Notes under the pieces: model-generated
What the model was told of the DNA's origin: nothing
The model's database searches: none
The model's input: the letters and a program-made list of their open reading frames with translations, nothing else
Translations under genes and position numbers: made by a program
DNA from: Gracilibacillus halophilus YIM-C55.5
GTDB taxonomy: Bacteria; Bacillota; Bacilli; Bacillales; Amphibacillaceae
Length of the DNA: 64,000 nucleotides
NCBI RefSeq assembly: GCF_000359605.1
Contig: NZ_APML01000019.1
Location: forward strand, 62,001-126,000
Direction of reading: 5' to 3'
Shown here: one piece after another, positions 44,551 to 53,019 of the stretch
How the letters are laid out: every line of letters begins with the position of its first letter
Numbering within the stretch: the first letter of the stretch is position 1

Positions 44551-44631
44551 TTTCTTCACCTCCGATTCATTAACATCTTCATTTTTTCCAAAAAAAGATC
44601 GATCTATAACATGAAATAACCTTTTTTCGCA

Positions 44632-44664
44632 TAAAAAAAGGTTACCTATTATAAGATGGTAACC
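44632..44664 (-). terminator. Terminator of xerD
   Basis: A 7-bp perfect stem GGTTACC/GGTAACC (44640-44646 with 44658-44664) is followed by seven T on the minus strand. The AACCTTTTTT at 44618-44627 can alternatively pair with the A-rich side, a competing structure. Confidence 0.82.
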
Positions 44665-44681
44665 AGTTCGGTATTGGTATG

Positions 44682-45578
44682 TTATGCACGCGGATGGTGC
44701 GTTCGATAAATATCTTTTAACCGTGCATTTGATACGTGAGTATAAATTTGTGTCGTTGATATATCAGCGTGTCCTAACATTTCTTGTACGGCGCGTAAGT
44801 CAGCTCCATTTTCCAACAAATGAGTAGCGAAGGAATGACGTAAGGTGTGTGGTGAAATCTCTTTTTGAATACCAGCATCTTTAGCAATTTGCTTCAATAG
44901 TTTCCAAAAACCTTGTCGTGACAGACGGTTGCCATGATGATTAACAAACAATTCCTCTGTTCTTTTTTTCTTAACAAATTTGGGACGGCTATGTTGTAAA
45001 TAGTCTTCTAGAGCTTGTTTGGCTACATCACCTAATGGGACAATACGTTCCCGAGAACCCTTACCTAAACAACGGACAAAGCCCATTGTTAGATGTAAGT
45101 CATTCATTTTCAAAGATACAAGTTCAGTTACTCTCAAGCCGGTTGCATAAAGAATTTCCAGCATCGCCTTATTTCTTAACGTATATATGTCCCGTTGTTG
45201 AAGTTGGAGCAGTTTGTCAACATCATCCATCGATAAAGTTTCTGGTAATTTTCGATTTGCTTTTGGTGTTTCAATATGTAAACTTGGATCGTCCTTTATA
45301 TCAAATTCTCGAATTAAAAATTGATGAAATAATCGGATAGTAGATAAAGAACGAGCCATTGTAGCTTGCGAACGGCCTTGATCGTTCAATCCATAAATAT
45401 AGTGCAATACATCACTTCTTGTGACTTGTTGCCACATATAAATCTCTCGCTCATTATGTAAATAGAGTAGATAGTTTTTCATATCTCTCCGATAAGCGGC
45501 TAGTGTATTAGCAGATAACCCACGTTCAATTTGTATGTAATGAAGAAACTCTTCCACTGGATATTGCATTTCTTTCAT
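44682..45578 (-). CDS. xerD: Site-specific tyrosine recombinase XerD
   Basis: Resolves chromosome dimers at dif with its partner (CodV/XerC). The N-terminal SAM-like domain has LSANTLAAYRRDMKNYLLYL. Catalytic residues are seen in ATGLRVTELVSL (Arg I), SPHTLRHSFATHLLENG (His-x-x-Arg) and LGHADISTTQIYTHV (His and nucleophile Tyr). The 298 residues are normal. It lies downstream of fur and yqzK, as ripX does in B. subtilis. Confidence 0.96.
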   Translation of the reverse strand: MKEMQYPVEEFLHYIQIERGLSANTLAAYRRDMKNYLLYLHNEREIYMWQQVTRSDVLHYIYGLNDQGRSQATMARSLSTIRLFHQFLIREFDIKDDPSLHIETPKANRKLPETLSMDDVDKLLQLQQRDIYTLRNKAMLEILYATGLRVTELVSLKMNDLHLTMGFVRCLGKGSRERIVPLGDVAKQALEDYLQHSRPKFVKKKRTEELFVNHHGNRLSRQGFWKLLKQIAKDAGIQKEISPHTLRHSFATHLLENGADLRAVQEMLGHADISTTQIYTHVSNARLKDIYRTHHPRA

Positions 45579-45580
45579 GG

Positions 45581-45799
45581 TTATTCACCCAATCGAAAAA
45601 ATATACTTAGTCGTTCCATAACGGTCTCATCTTCTTGGTCCATTACTTTAATCGCTTTTCCTTGAGGTTCTTCATAACGACCTAATTGTCCATACTCTTC
45701 GTGCACCGCTTTAATGCAATAGTAAAAAATGACCGTACAAATAATAAATAACAAAATTACTTTCATCATTTCATAGCACATTCTTAACATTTTATTCAT
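45581..45799 (-). CDS. yqzK: YqzK-like small membrane protein (DUF4227)
   Basis: A 72-residue protein with one transmembrane segment (about residues 13-30, VILLFIICTVIFYYCIKAV) and a conserved tail with YEEPQGKAIKV and SIFFRLGE. The place between fur and xerD and the sequence pattern match DUF4227. Two bases separate it from xerD, so it is translated together with xerD. Function unknown. Confidence 0.82.
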   Translation of the reverse strand: MNKMLRMCYEMMKVILLFIICTVIFYYCIKAVHEEYGQLGRYEEPQGKAIKVMDQEDETVMERLSIFFRLGE

Positions 45800-45875
45800 A
45801 TCTGAAAAACTCCTATTAGCTATTATGATTCTATTAGAATTTATGCCATAATAGGAGGAAAATATACCATAATTG

Positions 45876-46322
45876 TTAATTATTTTTTTGTTGGCAAGCT
45901 CGGCAAATCCCGTGAAAAGTTAGTCGGTGGTCTTGTACTAAGAATCCCCATTGATCTTGCACGACTGTTTCTACATCTTCTAAAAGATCATCCATAATTT
46001 CTTCAACAGATCCGCATTCTGTACATACAAGATGATGGTGAAAATGTTTCGCTCCTTCTTTACGTAAATCATAGCGTGACACACCGTCTCCAAAATTGAT
46101 TTTATCGACAACTTTTAAGTCCGATAATAATTCTAGTGTACGATATACGGTAGCTAAGCCAATTTCAGGAGCTTTCTCTTTGACAAGTAAATAGACATCT
46201 TCCGCACTTAAATGATCTTCTTCGCGTTCTAATAACACGCGAACAGTGGCTTCTCGCTGCGGGGTTAATTTATAACTTTGTGCATGCAATTCTTCTTTAA
46301 TTCGATCTAACCGATGTTCCAT
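45876..46322 (-). CDS. fur: Ferric uptake regulator Fur
   Basis: Iron-responsive repressor. The N-terminal winged helix (SYKLTPQREATVRVLLE, LATVYRTLELLSDLKVV) is followed by metal sites HFHHHLVC with two CxxC pairs, CTEC and CRAC, for structural zinc. The ATG at 46320-46322 has GGAGGT five bases upstream (148 residues); the frame extends six codons upstream. Paralogues PerR and Zur are not excluded by motif alone, but the location next to yqzK-xerD indicates Fur. It has a consensus promoter and a hairpin leader. Confidence 0.92.
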   Translation of the reverse strand: MEHRLDRIKEELHAQSYKLTPQREATVRVLLEREEDHLSAEDVYLLVKEKAPEIGLATVYRTLELLSDLKVVDKINFGDGVSRYDLRKEGAKHFHHHLVCTECGSVEEIMDDLLEDVETVVQDQWGFLVQDHRLTFHGICRACQQKNN

Positions 46323-46365
46323 CCATGTAACCTCCCTCACACACGAGTGTTATCGCAACACGAAC

Positions 46366-46401
46366 CATCAGTGAAGGGGATGGAGGAAACCTTCACTGAT
46401 G
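46366..46401 (-). promoter_or_regulatory. 12-bp perfect hairpin in the fur leader
   Basis: CATCAGTGAAGG (46366-46377) and its exact complement (46390-46401) around a 12-base loop, without a T run. It starts just downstream of the predicted fur start point, so it should be in the 5' untranslated region. It may also be the end of spoIIM transcripts. Confidence 0.6.
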
Positions 46402-46414
46402 AAAGTCTTACTTC

Positions 46415-46443
46415 ATTATAATAAGTCGGCTGAGGGGTGTCAA
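46415..46443 (-). promoter_or_regulatory. Consensus sigma-A promoter of fur
   Basis: Exact TTGACA (46438-46443), 17-base spacer, exact TATAAT (46415-46420) on the minus strand, preceded by about 55 bases of nearly pure A/T (46444-46500) that could act as an UP element. Confidence 0.85.
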
Positions 46444-46496
46444 TTAAAATAATTCTAAAATAAAAAATAATAATAAGTTTTATATTAAAATAATTA

Positions 46497-47135
46497 TTAA
46501 TTGAAAACTCGATTTGCGATAACACGCATGGACTCATACGATATAATCGCTTCGAACAACGATGCTAGACAAACTCCAACAACAAGAATGCTAAAAATGG
46601 CAATATAGTGATAAAAGGTCTTTAAGATCGGACGCTTATAACGCTTTGACATCATACTTTGTATTAAAGTAAGTGAAAAAATCATTGCAAAGCTACTTGC
46701 CAATATATAGACAGGGATGACAATCAAATTTTGCGGGGCAATAGCGGAAAATGAAAGCAATAACCCCTGCCATCCCAATTGATTCACAAAGAAGCCTACA
46801 GTAAAGCCAATTACCATTCCTTTGATAAACACTAAAATCCAGATAATCGGTAAGCCGATAACAGATAATCCAAGGAAAAACAACAATGCTAAATATTGGA
46901 TGTGATAGGTGATCGATTGTTTGAATAATGCTTTATGTGAAATTAAGTCATCTACTAAATAACTTTGAAAAAAACGTTCCAAATAAAATAATAAATCTTG
47001 TTTTTGTATAAATGACATACTATTAACAATGAGCGCTCCAAATATAATCCCTGTTAAAAACAATATAATGGTAAATATATAGATCGTATGATATTGAGTT
47101 AAGTGTACTGTCAGCTGGTTCTTTCCTTTCGGCAT
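46497..47135 (-). CDS. spoIIM: Stage II sporulation protein M
   Basis: A membrane component of the SpoIID-P-M complex that drives forespore engulfment. It has about five hydrophobic segments, including LALLFFLGLSVIGLPIIWIL and FIKGMVIGFTVGFFVNQLGW, and FSAIAPQNLIVIPVYIL. The ATG at 47133-47135 has AAGGATG upstream, giving 212 residues; the frame continues six codons upstream. It stands between yqxK and fur, as in B. subtilis. Confidence 0.93.
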   Translation of the reverse strand: MPKGKNQLTVHLTQYHTIYIFTIILFLTGIIFGALIVNSMSFIQKQDLLFYLERFFQSYLVDDLISHKALFKQSITYHIQYLALLFFLGLSVIGLPIIWILVFIKGMVIGFTVGFFVNQLGWQGLLLSFSAIAPQNLIVIPVYILASSFAMIFSLTLIQSMMSKRYKRPILKTFYHYIAIFSILVVGVCLASLFEAIISYESMRVIANRVFN

Positions 47136-47239
47136 TTCTTTCACATCCTTCATTGAGTTCTCGTTTTACTCTATGAAAGATAAAAAGAAAATAGAACCAT
47201 CAGTAGGCGATCTACTCATGATATAGAAATCAACGATGA

Positions 47240-48394
47240 CTAGGTGATTTTACCATAAGAACCGCCACCACCTGATTTAACGACTAAATCTCCTTTTCGT
47301 AAACGGATAATAGAATCAGCTAACGTTTCGCCAACCACACGTTTTAACTCCTCTTCTTCTACATAATGAATGACATTCATCTCTGTATCGAAATGAAATA
47401 ATAATTTTTCATACGTTTTTTTACCAATTCCCGGAATGTATTCTAATGGAACTTGATGAATATAAGGCGGACGTTCCGGAATTTTTGTTGAGGGGGTCGC
47501 AATTTCCATTATTCGGTCACGCACCCCCTTAATCCATTGTTTTGATCCACAATGAGAACATTGCGTTCCATTTAACGGGTTCGAACAATGCTTACATACT
47601 GTCGAGTAATATTTCCCGAGCTTTGGATTCATACCATAATTGGCTATAATCGATGCATTCTTTGTTGACTTCAATGCCATTTCGAGTCCATAGAAATTTG
47701 GATACGAGAGACGCATTTTTTGGTATTCGCGACCGATCTTCGCTAATGAATGTGCGTCTGAATTCGTTACATATGTGTATGAATGTAGTTCTGAAATGGT
47801 GTCTGCCATAGTTGTATCAGAGCTCAAACCTAGCTCTACGGCATCAATCAATTGCTTGTCGAATACTTCCGTTAACGAGTATCTTACCCCTTTACCATAC
47901 AAACTTTTAAAAGGAGTAAATACATGAGCCGGAATAAATAAACCGTGAAGCTGTTTCACTTTATATTGTAATTGTTTTGCGGATCCATAAAAACGCTGTG
48001 AACTTAATTCAGGATTGGTTACTTTTCCTTTTAACCAATGTGAAAATTGTTTCATCGTTTCAAGACCTGGGAAATAGCATAAAACATGAATCGGCCCTTT
48101 ACAATTTTCATCATAAATCTCGATTTCACTACCTAAAATAAGTGTTGTAGAGCCAAATTGAATCCCCCCCTCTTTTAATTCAGAAGCTTGACCATTACGA
48201 ATGCATGTCTCAATTTCTTTTAATACCGTCGGACAATGGCAATCGATCACTCCTACCATATCAATTCCTTTTCGCTCTCTTGCTTCAACCATAATATGCT
48301 CTAAAGTAAGTGTATGAGCTCCCGTTATTTTCACGGGCCGCCCTAATTGATTTCTTCCTATGTGAATATGTAAATCAACGAAGTATTCTCTCAT
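47240..48394 (-). CDS. yqxK: Endonuclease Q (YqxK), PHP-domain repair nuclease
   Basis: EndoQ nicks DNA on the 5' side of deaminated or abasic sites (uracil, hypoxanthine). The N-terminal PHP domain has FVDLHIHIGRN and MVGVIDCHCPTVLKEIE, with the later YVTNSDAHSLAKIG. A zinc finger follows (CKHCSNPLNGTQCSHCG), then a C-terminal helix-hairpin-helix-like YIPGIGKKTYEKLL. The ATG at 48392-48394 is better spaced from GGATG than the one at 48406; 384 residues. Adjacent to nudF as in B. subtilis. Confidence 0.88.
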   Translation of the reverse strand: MREYFVDLHIHIGRNQLGRPVKITGAHTLTLEHIMVEARERKGIDMVGVIDCHCPTVLKEIETCIRNGQASELKEGGIQFGSTTLILGSEIEIYDENCKGPIHVLCYFPGLETMKQFSHWLKGKVTNPELSSQRFYGSAKQLQYKVKQLHGLFIPAHVFTPFKSLYGKGVRYSLTEVFDKQLIDAVELGLSSDTTMADTISELHSYTYVTNSDAHSLAKIGREYQKMRLSYPNFYGLEMALKSTKNASIIANYGMNPKLGKYYSTVCKHCSNPLNGTQCSHCGSKQWIKGVRDRIMEIATPSTKIPERPPYIHQVPLEYIPGIGKKTYEKLLFHFDTEMNVIHYVEEEELKRVVGETLADSIIRLRKGDLVVKSGGGGSYGKIT

Positions 48395-48409
48395 CAGTTT
48401 ATTCATCCT

Positions 48410-48952
48410 TTAAAAACGTAATGTACATAAGTGAAGGATGGCATATGCTGTTTTTGCATCATGAATGACTTGTTCACGCACCAATTCTTCTGCTTCCTCT
48501 AACGTCACTTCTACAATTTCAACAAATTCATCCTCATCCATATCCAGCTTATCTTCTACTCGTTCTAGATGATTGGTTTTATACAAATAAATAATTTCAT
48601 CGGCAAATCCGGGAGAAGTGTAAAATGATGTCACATATTCTAAATGATCACTCGTATAGCCTGTCTCTTCTTCTAACTCTCTGATTGCGGTTGCTTCAGG
48701 CGCTTCACCGGATTCTAGCTTCCCAGCTGGAATCTCCATTAATGTTTTATTCAATGGCTTACGGTATTGCTTCACCATGACGATTTTGTTGTCTTTCGTT
48801 ATAGGTATAATTCCTACAGCACCGGGATGTTTCACAATTTCCCGTTTAGATGTTTCCCCATTCGGTAATGTCACATCATCGACCTGAACATTAATTACTT
48901 TTCCATTAAAAATAGAAGTTGTATGTATCGTTGTCTCATGTAAATTCGTCAT
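48410..48952 (-). CDS. nudF: ADP-ribose pyrophosphatase NudF
   Basis: Hydrolyses ADP-ribose to AMP and ribose-5-phosphate. The Nudix box runs from GKLESGEAPEATAIRELEEE to TGYTS, with the metal-binding REXXEE. The upstream VKQYRKPLNKTLMEIPAG is typical of ADP-ribose hydrolases. 180 residues. It lies upstream of yqxK with a 15-base gap, so the two are cotranscribed. Confidence 0.92.
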   Translation of the reverse strand: MTNLHETTIHTTSIFNGKVINVQVDDVTLPNGETSKREIVKHPGAVGIIPITKDNKIVMVKQYRKPLNKTLMEIPAGKLESGEAPEATAIRELEEETGYTSDHLEYVTSFYTSPGFADEIIYLYKTNHLERVEDKLDMDEDEFVEIVEVTLEEAEELVREQVIHDAKTAYAILHLCTLRF

Positions 48953-49069
48953 TTGTTTCCCTACTTTCTTATTTTTTATGATTGATCAAATCTACATTCA
49001 TTGTATTTCTTTCCATGAATTTGTACAATAAATATAACTGGATTCGTTAGAATAGAAAGGATGATTCAT

Positions 49070-49984
49070 ATGGATAAAGTTCAATTAGGTCAGTCTCATT
49101 TATACGTTTCGCCACTTGCACTAGGGTGTATGTCACTCGGTACTAACGAACAACAAGCAGAGCGTATCATTAAAGAAGCAACCGATTTAGGGATCAATTA
49201 TTTAGATACTGCTGACCTTTACGATAAAGGAATAAATGAAGAAATTGTCGGTAAAGCCATTCAACCGATTCGGGATGATATTGTGTTGGCCACGAAAGTC
49301 GGTAATCATTTGCGACCTGACGGGAGCTGGTTTTGGGATGCTTCAAAAGCTTACATAAAAGAGCAAGTAAAAGAGAGCTTACGTCGTTTGCATACTGATT
49401 ATATTGATCTCTATCAATTACACGGTGGCACCATTGATGATCCAATCGATGATACAATCGAAGCGTTTGAAGAATTAGTTCAGGAAGGTTACATTCGTTA
49501 TTACGGCATATCATCGATTCGACCAAATGTGATTCGTGAATATGTAAATCGTTCAAATATTATCAGTATCATGAGCCAATACAGTTTATTTGATAGACGT
49601 CCAGAAGAAGAAGTCTTATCACTACTCGATAAACAAAATATAAGTGTCGTTACAAGAGGATCCCTAGCTAAAGGATTATTAAGTGATCATTATCAAGATG
49701 TTTTGAATCGAAAAGGCCAAGACGGTTACCTCACTTACAATCACAATGATTTGAAACAAACGATCGAACGATTGACGGATATTTTAGATGAAGGACAAAC
49801 ATTAGCAGGACTTGCGTTTCAATATGTATTACATGCAAACGCTGTGACTTCGATTGTTAATGGCGCCAGCTCGATTCAACAATTAAAAGAAAATGTAGCA
49901 GCATTCGAACAATCATTTGATCAAGACCAAATCGAGCGAGCACGTGAAATTACGCAACCGAATTATTACCAAAACCATCGATAA
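49070..49984 (+). CDS. yqkF: Aldo/keto reductase (YqkF-like)
   Basis: An NADPH-dependent oxidoreductase of the aldo/keto reductase superfamily. The catalytic tetrad is visible: Asp in YLDTADLYDKG, Tyr two residues before the end of it, Lys in VLATKVG and His in YQLHGGTIDDP. The ATG at 49070-49072 is chosen with AAAGG upstream (304 residues); the ATG at 49061 abuts that site. B. subtilis yqkF lies next to nudF. Substrate unknown. Confidence 0.88.
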   Translation: MDKVQLGQSHLYVSPLALGCMSLGTNEQQAERIIKEATDLGINYLDTADLYDKGINEEIVGKAIQPIRDDIVLATKVGNHLRPDGSWFWDASKAYIKEQVKESLRRLHTDYIDLYQLHGGTIDDPIDDTIEAFEELVQEGYIRYYGISSIRPNVIREYVNRSNIISIMSQYSLFDRRPEEEVLSLLDKQNISVVTRGSLAKGLLSDHYQDVLNRKGQDGYLTYNHNDLKQTIERLTDILDEGQTLAGLAFQYVLHANAVTSIVNGASSIQQLKENVAAFEQSFDQDQIERAREITQPNYYQNHR

Positions 49985-50001
49985 CCCTTTTCACAAGTTA
50001 A

Positions 50002-50051
50002 AACAACTGGTATATATGCATCGACTTGGCATATACACCAGTTGTTTTTTT
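50002..50051. terminator. Bidirectional terminator between yqkF and yqkB
   Basis: Arms AACAACTGGT (50002-50011) and ACCAGTTGTT (50037-50046), with an inner ATATGC/GCATAT helix, are followed by a T run on the plus strand and by TTTT on the minus strand, serving both convergent genes. Confidence 0.88.
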
Positions 50052-50063
50052 ACGTATTCTCAT

Positions 50064-50384
50064 TTATCCATTCATTTGTGGTACAGGGATCAATGGATTG
50101 AGCACACCTTCTGGGCTCGTTAATCGAAACGTCTGTCCGTTATAATCTAACTTAACGTTCTTCTCAAAAAATGTTGCTTCTTGCTTATGCACAAGCACTT
50201 TAAATTGCTCACAATCTACATCTTTGTCCATATCGTCCTTTTCTCGTTTAAAACCAATCATTGGCATACCATTGACACCACAACCGCATCCATCTGTATC
50301 ATAGTACAATGATAGATAGGCGTCTCTCCCATTTTGGATATCGTAAATCTTTTGAAGTGCAGCGTCTGTGATTGTTAATTGCAT
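50064..50384 (-). CDS. yqkB: HesB/IscA-like protein YqkB
   Basis: A 106-residue protein of the HesB/YadR/YfhF family, related to A-type iron-sulfur carriers. It has LTITDAALQKIYDIQNGRDA and the cysteines in DTDGCGCGVNGMPMIGF. The C-terminal Cys-Gly-Cys of true IscA carriers is lacking, so a role in cluster assembly is only suggested. Its ATG has AGGAGG; it is the gene next to yqjQ. Matches B. subtilis YqkB in length. Confidence 0.8.
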   Translation of the reverse strand: MQLTITDAALQKIYDIQNGRDAYLSLYYDTDGCGCGVNGMPMIGFKREKDDMDKDVDCEQFKVLVHKQEATFFEKNVKLDYNGQTFRLTSPEGVLNPLIPVPQMNG

Positions 50385-50398
50385 AAGTGTTCTCCCTC

Positions 50399-51187
50399 CT
50401 ATTTTTGTTGAAAGGCTCGATGCAATACTTTTTCCATTAATCTAGGAAACATTTGATAACATTTCGCACCTACGTTCATCCAGGATGGCATATTAATTTC
50501 CCGTTTAGGTGTTAGTAAGGAATCGACAACCCGATTAGCTACTTTATATCGATCAAGCATAAATTTCGAGATGTTTTTTTGGTACGAACCCTCAGGATCT
50601 GCAAGCTCAAAAAAGTCCGTCGCTACCGGTCCTAGATTCACACTTGTCACATAAATGGATTCTTGTTTTAATTCCATTCGTAACGCATGAGAATAACTGA
50701 TGACATTGGCTTTAGTTCCGCTGTAAACCGCTGATTTTGGTGTCGCTATTTTGCCTGCTTGTGAACCAATATTCACAATATGAGAGACAGGTGCCTTTTT
50801 TAATAGTGGAAGACATACATGTGTTGTATAAAGCAAAGCTTGTATATTTAATTGTATCATTTGTTCAATTTCAGCCCACTTCATTTGCTCAAAGAACGAA
50901 AACCGACCAAGTCCGGCATTATTTACTAATCCGTCCAGCACAGGATGTTTTTCTGAAATGGTTTGTAATACTTCGTCCCATTCACTTTGGTTGGTTACAT
51001 CTGCTACATAATATTCCGCTGAACCACCTTGGTGTTCAATGGCGTGTACCAAGGCTTTTAGTTTATCTTCAGATCTTGCTACCATGATAGGATGACCACC
51101 ACGATTGGCTACCAATTCAGCGATTGCTGCTCCAATACCACCCGATGCCCCAGTAATGAGCACTTTTTTTCCTTTTAATTTTTTCAT
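50399..51187 (-). CDS. yqjQ: Short-chain dehydrogenase YqjQ
   Basis: An NAD(P)-dependent oxidoreductase. The Rossmann motif TGASGGIG, the NAG of LVNNAGLG and the catalytic YSGTK are present. 263 residues from the last of several in-frame ATG codons (51185-51187). Starts at 51191-51199 are alternatives, and a much longer frame is not supported. There is no clear ribosome site; an extended -10 (TGTTATAAT) lies only 15-25 bases upstream. Substrate unknown. Confidence 0.82.
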   Translation of the reverse strand: MKKLKGKKVLITGASGGIGAAIAELVANRGGHPIMVARSEDKLKALVHAIEHQGGSAEYYVADVTNQSEWDEVLQTISEKHPVLDGLVNNAGLGRFSFFEQMKWAEIEQMIQLNIQALLYTTHVCLPLLKKAPVSHIVNIGSQAGKIATPKSAVYSGTKANVISYSHALRMELKQESIYVTSVNLGPVATDFFELADPEGSYQKNISKFMLDRYKVANRVVDSLLTPKREINMPSWMNVGAKCYQMFPRLMEKVLHRAFQQK

Positions 51188-51342
51188 CATCATCACCATA
51201 ATAATTATAACATAGTTGCCATTTATATCGTTCATGTAAAAGTAACGTAAATCTTTTGTCAGTATGCATGAAAACAGATTGACATGTATGATGGAATCAA
51301 CGACAATCAATGTGAACCAACTTCGAAAATGGGGTGATGTGA

Positions 51343-52083
51343 TTGAAAACCATTGTTTATGCACACCGCGGTGCTAGTAAACAAGCGCCAGAAAACACAA
51401 TGCCTGCTTTTGACTTGGCTTATCAAATAGGAGCAGATGGAATTGAAACCGATGTGCAGTTAACGAAAGATCAAGTACCTGTACTCATCCATGATGAAAC
51501 TGTTAATCGAACAACTGATGGCGTCGGCTTTATTGAGGATTACACATATAACGAATTGCAAACACTTGACGCTGGTTCTTGGTTCTCACTATATTATCGA
51601 GATACGAAAATACCTACTTTAGAAGATCTATTAGCTTGGAATCAAGACAAACATTTGTTACTAAATATTGAATTAAAAACGAACGTGATTCATTATGAAG
51701 ACATCGAACAAATTGTTTGGGAAAAAGTGAAACGATACGATATGATAAATCAAACCGTTTTTTCTAGTTTCCTAGATGAAAGCCTTGTGAAGTTACGAGA
51801 TATAAACCAGGACATTTCCTATGCATTTTTAACCGGGAGAAAACGAAAAGACTTATGTCGCTATGGAAAACATTTAGGTGCCAAAGGACTACATATTAAA
51901 TACCGATTGTTAAATCAACAACTAGTTGAAGAAGCCAAAAAACATCAATTATATGTTGCGGTATATACAGTGAATCATCCGATGGCTATTAGAAAAGTCA
52001 TAAATCATCGTTGTCACGCTTTATTTTCTGACACACCAGATATCGCTATACACGTTAGAAATCAGATACAAAGAGAAGAATAA
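51343..52083 (+). CDS. Glycerophosphodiester phosphodiesterase
   Basis: Hydrolyses glycerophosphodiesters to glycerol-3-phosphate and an alcohol. The metal and catalytic motifs HRGASKQAPENT, GIETDVQLTKD and LIHDETVNRTTDG are complete, with NIELKTN following. There is no signal peptide, so it is cytoplasmic. Start TTG (51343-51345) with GGGGTGAT upstream, 246 residues. It precedes rnz by 12 bases. A YqiK-like enzyme is the B. subtilis counterpart I recall, but the symbol is left open. Confidence 0.9.
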   Translation: MKTIVYAHRGASKQAPENTMPAFDLAYQIGADGIETDVQLTKDQVPVLIHDETVNRTTDGVGFIEDYTYNELQTLDAGSWFSLYYRDTKIPTLEDLLAWNQDKHLLLNIELKTNVIHYEDIEQIVWEKVKRYDMINQTVFSSFLDESLVKLRDINQDISYAFLTGRKRKDLCRYGKHLGAKGLHIKYRLLNQQLVEEAKKHQLYVAVYTVNHPMAIRKVINHRCHALFSDTPDIAIHVRNQIQREE

Positions 52084-52095
52084 GGAGGTTACCAA

Positions 52096-53019
52096 GTGAG
52101 AGTTATTTTTACTGGCACAGGATCAGGCATCCCTAATAAACAACGTAATGTTTCTGGGATATTACTAGAAATATTACAAGAATCAGATGCTGTTTGGATG
52201 TTTGACTGTGGCGAAGGGACACAACATCAAATCTTACATACCCCAACAAAACCAAGAAAAATAAATAAAATTTTCATTACACACCTCCACGGTGATCATA
52301 TTTTTGGATTACCTGGTTTTTTAAGTAGTCGTTCATTTCAAGGTGGCGAAAGCCCGCTTACTATATATGGGCCTAAAGGCATCGATGACTACGTAGAACA
52401 AGCACTCGCTGTGAGTCAGACAAGATTAACCTACGACATTCATTACGAAATCATTGATGAAGGTCATATTTTTGAGGATACCAACTTTCGTGTGTTTGCC
52501 AAACAACTCAACCACGGTATTCCTAGTTTTGGCTTTCGAATCGAAGAAAAGGATCTCCCTGGTCGCTTGTTAGTCGATCGTCTAAAAGATGTAGGAGTTC
52601 AGCCAGGACCGGTATATAAACAAATCAAAGAAAACGATCAAGTGACACTGGGTGATGGCACAATCCTTGATACAAAAGAATTCATCGGTCCACCAAAAAA
52701 AGGAAGAGTCATTACGATTTTTGGCGATACGATGTACCAAAGTTCTCATATTCATTTTGCTCAAGATTCTGACTTACTCATTCATGAAGGAACATTTTCA
52801 CATGAGCAAACAGAACTTGCAACACAATACCACCATTCAACAACAGAACAAGCAGCCAAGTTAGCAAAAGAAGCCAACGCCAAGCAATTAATTATCACTC
52901 ATTTATCTGGACGATTTCAAGCAGAAGATTACCCGAAGCTCTTGCAAGAGGCAAGAACTATTTTTCCAGCCTCTCATATAGCTTATGATTTCTTTACACA
53001 ATCGGTTGACCATTACTAA
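52096..53019 (+). CDS. rnz: Ribonuclease Z
   Basis: A metallo-beta-lactamase-fold endonuclease that trims tRNA 3' ends. The zinc motif is HLHGDH in ITHLHGDHIFGLPGFL; ILIHEGTFSHE-like LLIHEGTFSHEQ and the later IITHLSGRF give the other ligands. Start GTG (52096-52098) with AAGGAGGT. 307 residues. It converges with dinB, overlapping its end by 4 bases. Confidence 0.96.
   Translation: MRVIFTGTGSGIPNKQRNVSGILLEILQESDAVWMFDCGEGTQHQILHTPTKPRKINKIFITHLHGDHIFGLPGFLSSRSFQGGESPLTIYGPKGIDDYVEQALAVSQTRLTYDIHYEIIDEGHIFEDTNFRVFAKQLNHGIPSFGFRIEEKDLPGRLLVDRLKDVGVQPGPVYKQIKENDQVTLGDGTILDTKEFIGPPKKGRVITIFGDTMYQSSHIHFAQDSDLLIHEGTFSHEQTELATQYHHSTTEQAAKLAKEANAKQLIITHLSGRFQAEDYPKLLQEARTIFPASHIAYDFFTQSVDHY

Noticed and set aside
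49194-49556. 120-codon minus-strand frame opposite yqkF
   Set aside because: Shadow of a complete aldo/keto reductase; His/Leu/Gln-rich translation with no domain.
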